This document shows positions 33,370 to 35,764 of a stretch of DNA of 35,764 nt, piece after piece. The stretch lies in contig CAMHNO010000025.1 of the NCBI GenBank assembly GCA_946186575.1, forward strand, positions 1 through 35,764, read 5' to 3'. Source of the stretch: an uncultured Prevotellaceae bacterium (lineage in GTDB: Bacteria; Bacteroidota; Bacteroidia; Bacteroidales; Muribaculaceae). The number at the start of each line of letters is the position of its first letter. Position 1 is the stretch's first letter. The translations under genes were made by a program, and so were the position numbers. Below the pieces are notes generated by a model. It made no database searches and was not told the origin of the DNA. It saw only the letters and a list, made by a program, of their open reading frames with translations.

Positions 33370-35397
33370 TTACCAGATGATGGTGCGGTCTTTCTCGTCC
33401 ATCCACATCTTAGCTCCTGGCTTGATGTCGAAGGCCTTGAAGAAGGTGTCGATGTTGCGCAGGGTGGCGTTCACGCGATTCTCGCCCAGCGAGTGAGGAT
33501 CGCTCTTGGTGAGCTGGTAGGCAGCCTCGGGGGTGCGGTTCTCGGCCCAGATGCGGCCGTAGCTCAGGTAGAAGCGCTGCACTGGAGTGAAGCCGTCGAT
33601 CATCTTGCCCTCTTTAGCCTGCTGGGTCTTCATGAAGGCATCGTAGGCAATGCGCAGTCCGCCTTGGTCGGCGATGTTCTCGCCCAGGGTGAGGTGGCCG
33701 TTGGCATGCTCGCCGTTGCCCAGGTCGATGGCGTCGAACTGCTGAGCGAGCTTCTCGGCAGCGGCGTTAAACTTCTCGGCATCTTCGGGAGTCCACCAGT
33801 CGGTGTAGTTGCCCTGATAGTCGAAGGTGCGGCCCTGGTCGTCAAAGCCGTGAGTCATCTCGTGGCCAATCACCACGCCAATGGCACCATAGTTGGTGGC
33901 ATCGTCGGCCTTGGGGTCAAAGAAAGGAGCCTGCAGGATGGCGGCGGGGAACACGATTTCGTTGTTCAATGGGTTGTAATAGGCGTTCACAGTCTGTGGT
34001 GTCATGCCCCACTCCTCGCGGTCGACGGGCTTGCCATATTTCTCAAGGTTGCGCTTGGTGTTCCACAGCGATGCCACCTTCATGTTCTCATAGAGGGTCT
34101 TGGTGGGGTCTACTGTCAGTGTGCTGTAGTCTTTCCACTTGTCGGGATAGCCCACCTTAACGGTGAACGAGTTGAGCTTAACCAGGGCGTTGACCTTGGT
34201 CTGGTCGCTCATCCAGTCGAGGCCAGCGATGCGCTCGGCCAGAGCTTTGCGCAGGTCGCCAATGAGCTTGACCATCTTGTCCTTGCTGTCGCCGGCAAAG
34301 TATTTCTCAACGTAGAGCTGGCCCACGGCCTCGCCCATAATGCCGTTGGGCACACCCATAGCGCGTTTCCAGCGAGCCTGGCGCTCTTGCTGTCCGCTGA
34401 GTGTGCGGCCATAGAAGTCGAAGCTTGTCTCGCCCACCTCGTCGCTGAGGCTGCCAGCGGCACTGGTGATAATCATGCCAGCCACGTAGTCCTTGATTTC
34501 CTGGTCCTTGAGTGTTGTCATCAGTGTGTTAGCCACAGCCATCACCTTAGGCTGCTCCAGGATAACGGTGCCAATGTTCTTCACTCCCATCAGGTCGAAG
34601 TAGCGAGCCCAGTCGATGGCGGGATAGTCGGCCTGCAGCTGCTCGATGGTGCGCAGGTTGTAAAGCTTGGAGATGTCGCGCTGCTCGGCACGAGTCATGC
34701 TTGCCTCGGCAAACTTGTACTCGATGTTGTAGATGGTCTTTGCCGCACGCTGAGCGTCTTTCTTCTTGTAGCCGGCAAGCATGAACATCTTCACAAGATA
34801 TTCATTATACTTCTGCTGAATGTTCTTGCTGTCGGCATCGGTCTTGAGATAGTAGTCGCGGTCGGGCAGGCTCATCGAGCCGGCGCTCAGGTACATGGTG
34901 TTGATGGCGCTGTTGGCAAGGTCGGCCTCAACCCCGATGCCAAAGAATGGGTTGCCCAGGTTCATGTGCTGGTAGGCAATGAACTCAGTGAGCTTCTTGC
35001 GGTCAAAGTTGTTCAGGTCGGCAAGGTCTTGCTGAATGGGCTTAGTGCCATCGGCATTGCGGCGCACACTATCCATGGCCAGGGCATAGAGGTCGGTGAC
35101 CTTCTGGCCGTTGCTGCCCTTGGCATGTTTCTCCTTCGCGAGATTGTCGAAGAGCTCCTTGAGCTGGTCGCGATTTTTCTCGGCAAGTTCATTGAAAACG
35201 CCAAAACTCGAATACTCAGGTTTCAGTGGATTGTTCCTCATCCATCCACCACCAGCATAACGATAGAAATCGTCACCAGGATTCACTGTCAGGTCCATGT
35301 CGGCACGGTTCAGGCCGTGTCCATCGTTCTGTGCGCTCACGCTCATCAGTGGTAGCAGAGCTGCCGCCAGAACCATGATTTTCTTTAGTCGTGTCAT
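33370..35397 (-). CDS. pepO: M13 family zinc metallopeptidase (PepO-type)
   Basis: 675 residues, standard for bacterial members of the neprilysin family, which cleave small peptides. A signal-like N-terminus (KKIMVLAAALLPLMSVSAQ) indicates export. The zinc motif is HEMTH (H512, E513, H516) in VIGHEMTHGFDDQGR. The third ligand is E573 in GENIADQGG, with D577 completing the conserved ENxAD. NAYYNPLNNEIVFPAAILQ is the substrate-binding stretch and NATLRNIDTF is typical of the C-terminal end. No truncation is seen. Because it acts on short peptides in the envelope, a link with the peptide aldehyde locus can be imagined, but nothing shows it. The gene symbol reflects family name only. Confidence 0.95.
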   Translation of the reverse strand: MTRLKKIMVLAAALLPLMSVSAQNDGHGLNRADMDLTVNPGDDFYRYAGGGWMRNNPLKPEYSSFGVFNELAEKNRDQLKELFDNLAKEKHAKGSNGQKVTDLYALAMDSVRRNADGTKPIQQDLADLNNFDRKKLTEFIAYQHMNLGNPFFGIGVEADLANSAINTMYLSAGSMSLPDRDYYLKTDADSKNIQQKYNEYLVKMFMLAGYKKKDAQRAAKTIYNIEYKFAEASMTRAEQRDISKLYNLRTIEQLQADYPAIDWARYFDLMGVKNIGTVILEQPKVMAVANTLMTTLKDQEIKDYVAGMIITSAAGSLSDEVGETSFDFYGRTLSGQQERQARWKRAMGVPNGIMGEAVGQLYVEKYFAGDSKDKMVKLIGDLRKALAERIAGLDWMSDQTKVNALVKLNSFTVKVGYPDKWKDYSTLTVDPTKTLYENMKVASLWNTKRNLEKYGKPVDREEWGMTPQTVNAYYNPLNNEIVFPAAILQAPFFDPKADDATNYGAIGVVIGHEMTHGFDDQGRTFDYQGNYTDWWTPEDAEKFNAAAEKLAQQFDAIDLGNGEHANGHLTLGENIADQGGLRIAYDAFMKTQQAKEGKMIDGFTPVQRFYLSYGRIWAENRTPEAAYQLTKSDPHSLGENRVNATLRNIDTFFKAFDIKPGAKMWMDEKDRTIIW

Positions 35398-35711
35398 AAT
35401 AGTTGATTTTATTGATATGTTTAAAATAAAGTTCTTTGCACATTAGACGTAAGCCGAGGCTAAAAACTACAATATTCGCCAACTTTTTTTTAAAAAATGT
35501 GGCTTTGTCAGTAGCTTGTCAAAAAAAACGGGCTGTAGTGCACCAAACAATGTGCAAAAATACTCATTATTGACGAAAAAACATCTGTTTTGGTCATTTT
35601 TTCATCGCAACAAGAATTATTTTGTTTTGTACTTCAAAAAAAATCACTAAATTTGCACCCGCAAAAAATGAGCTCAGCAGCACGTTGAGGTGCTGCCGCA
35701 CTCAGAAGAGC
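35398..35711. other. Intergenic region before tRNA-Leu
   Basis: 314 bp, strongly AT-rich, between the divergent peptidase and tRNA-Leu. It holds the tRNA promoter (35626-35655) and a leader hairpin GCAGCAC/GTGCTGC (35677-35696). No convincing promoter for the peptidase was found on the minus strand, and no other gene. Confidence 0.6.
35626..35655 (+). promoter_or_regulatory. Promoter for tRNA-Leu
   Basis: TTTG at 35626-35629 (a second TTTG lies at 35621-35624), an 18-nt spacer, then TAAATTTG at 35648-35655, an exact TAnnTTTG match. Confidence 0.6.
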
Positions 35712-35764
35712 GCCTGTGGCGAAATTGGTAGACGCGCTAGACTTAGGATCTAGTAACGCAAGTT
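35712..35764 (+). tRNA. tRNA-Leu (anticodon TAG), 5' part
   Basis: Cut by the window end. Acceptor strand GCCTGTG, D-arm with GAAATTGGTAGACGC, then anticodon stem CTAGA/TCTAG around loop CTTAGGA, which gives anticodon TAG at 35744-35746. The start of the variable arm follows. The GGTAGACGC D-loop is typical of tRNA-Leu. Confidence 0.92.

Noticed and set aside
33262-35355. A 697-codon open frame on the plus strand
   Set aside because: It lies opposite the M13 peptidase, whose zinc site and signal peptide are clear. Its translation is a low-complexity Val/His/Leu/Gly mix with no family resemblance; codon bias in the real gene keeps the other strand open.

Overview
The window looks like a chromosomal segment from a gut-type Bacteroidales bacterium, most like Prevotella or Muribaculaceae. 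Several signals agree. Promoters follow the Bacteroidetes pattern (TTTG, about 19-21 nt, TAnnTTTG), and there are almost no Shine-Dalgarno sites. A surface protein ends in a type IX secretion-like tail, there are many lipobox lipoproteins, and two proteins carry the 'VDLGLPSGTLWAT' domain common in this order. Placement below order level is inference. No plasmid, phage, CRISPR or transposase signal was seen.

Layout. 1-3062 (minus): valyl-tRNA synthetase, cut by the window edge, and a MATE exporter. 3145-4839 (plus): a TPR-like/DUF6624 lipoprotein with a clear promoter and terminator. 4914-7363 (minus): a multidomain secreted adhesin-like protein. 7453-15136 (minus): the most notable locus, a two-gene operon of a 100-residue STAS protein and a 2417-residue nonribosomal peptide synthetase (C-A-T-C-A-T-reductase), with its own promoter and terminator. 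15190-16450 (minus): a secreted tyrosine-phosphatase-like protein. 16522-20829 (plus): DNA polymerase III delta' and an AddB-like PD-(D/E)XK nuclease. 20875-21661 (minus): a DKNYY-type lipoprotein. 21708-26885 (plus): aminoacyl-histidine dipeptidase, then six small genes (DUF695, small membrane protein, PNPOx-like, secreted hypothetical, flavin reductase, STM3941-like). 26917-33172 (plus): a dockerin-like secreted protein, glyA, a structured RNA resembling 6S RNA, two AT-rich hypothetical envelope genes, two copies of an intergenic palindromic repeat, and a second 'LPSGTLWAT' lipoprotein. 33292-35397 (minus): an M13 metallopeptidase. 35626-35764 (plus): promoter and 5' part of a tRNA-Leu(TAG).

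How the genes may work together. The synthetase should join two amino acids and release the chain reductively as an aldehyde. An N-terminal condensation domain raises the possibility of an N-acyl cap. The STAS protein 6 nt upstream suggests partner-switching control. No phosphopantetheinyl transferase, kinase/phosphatase partner or dedicated exporter is adjacent, so those would have to be encoded elsewhere. The rest is mostly housekeeping, envelope and small accessory genes.
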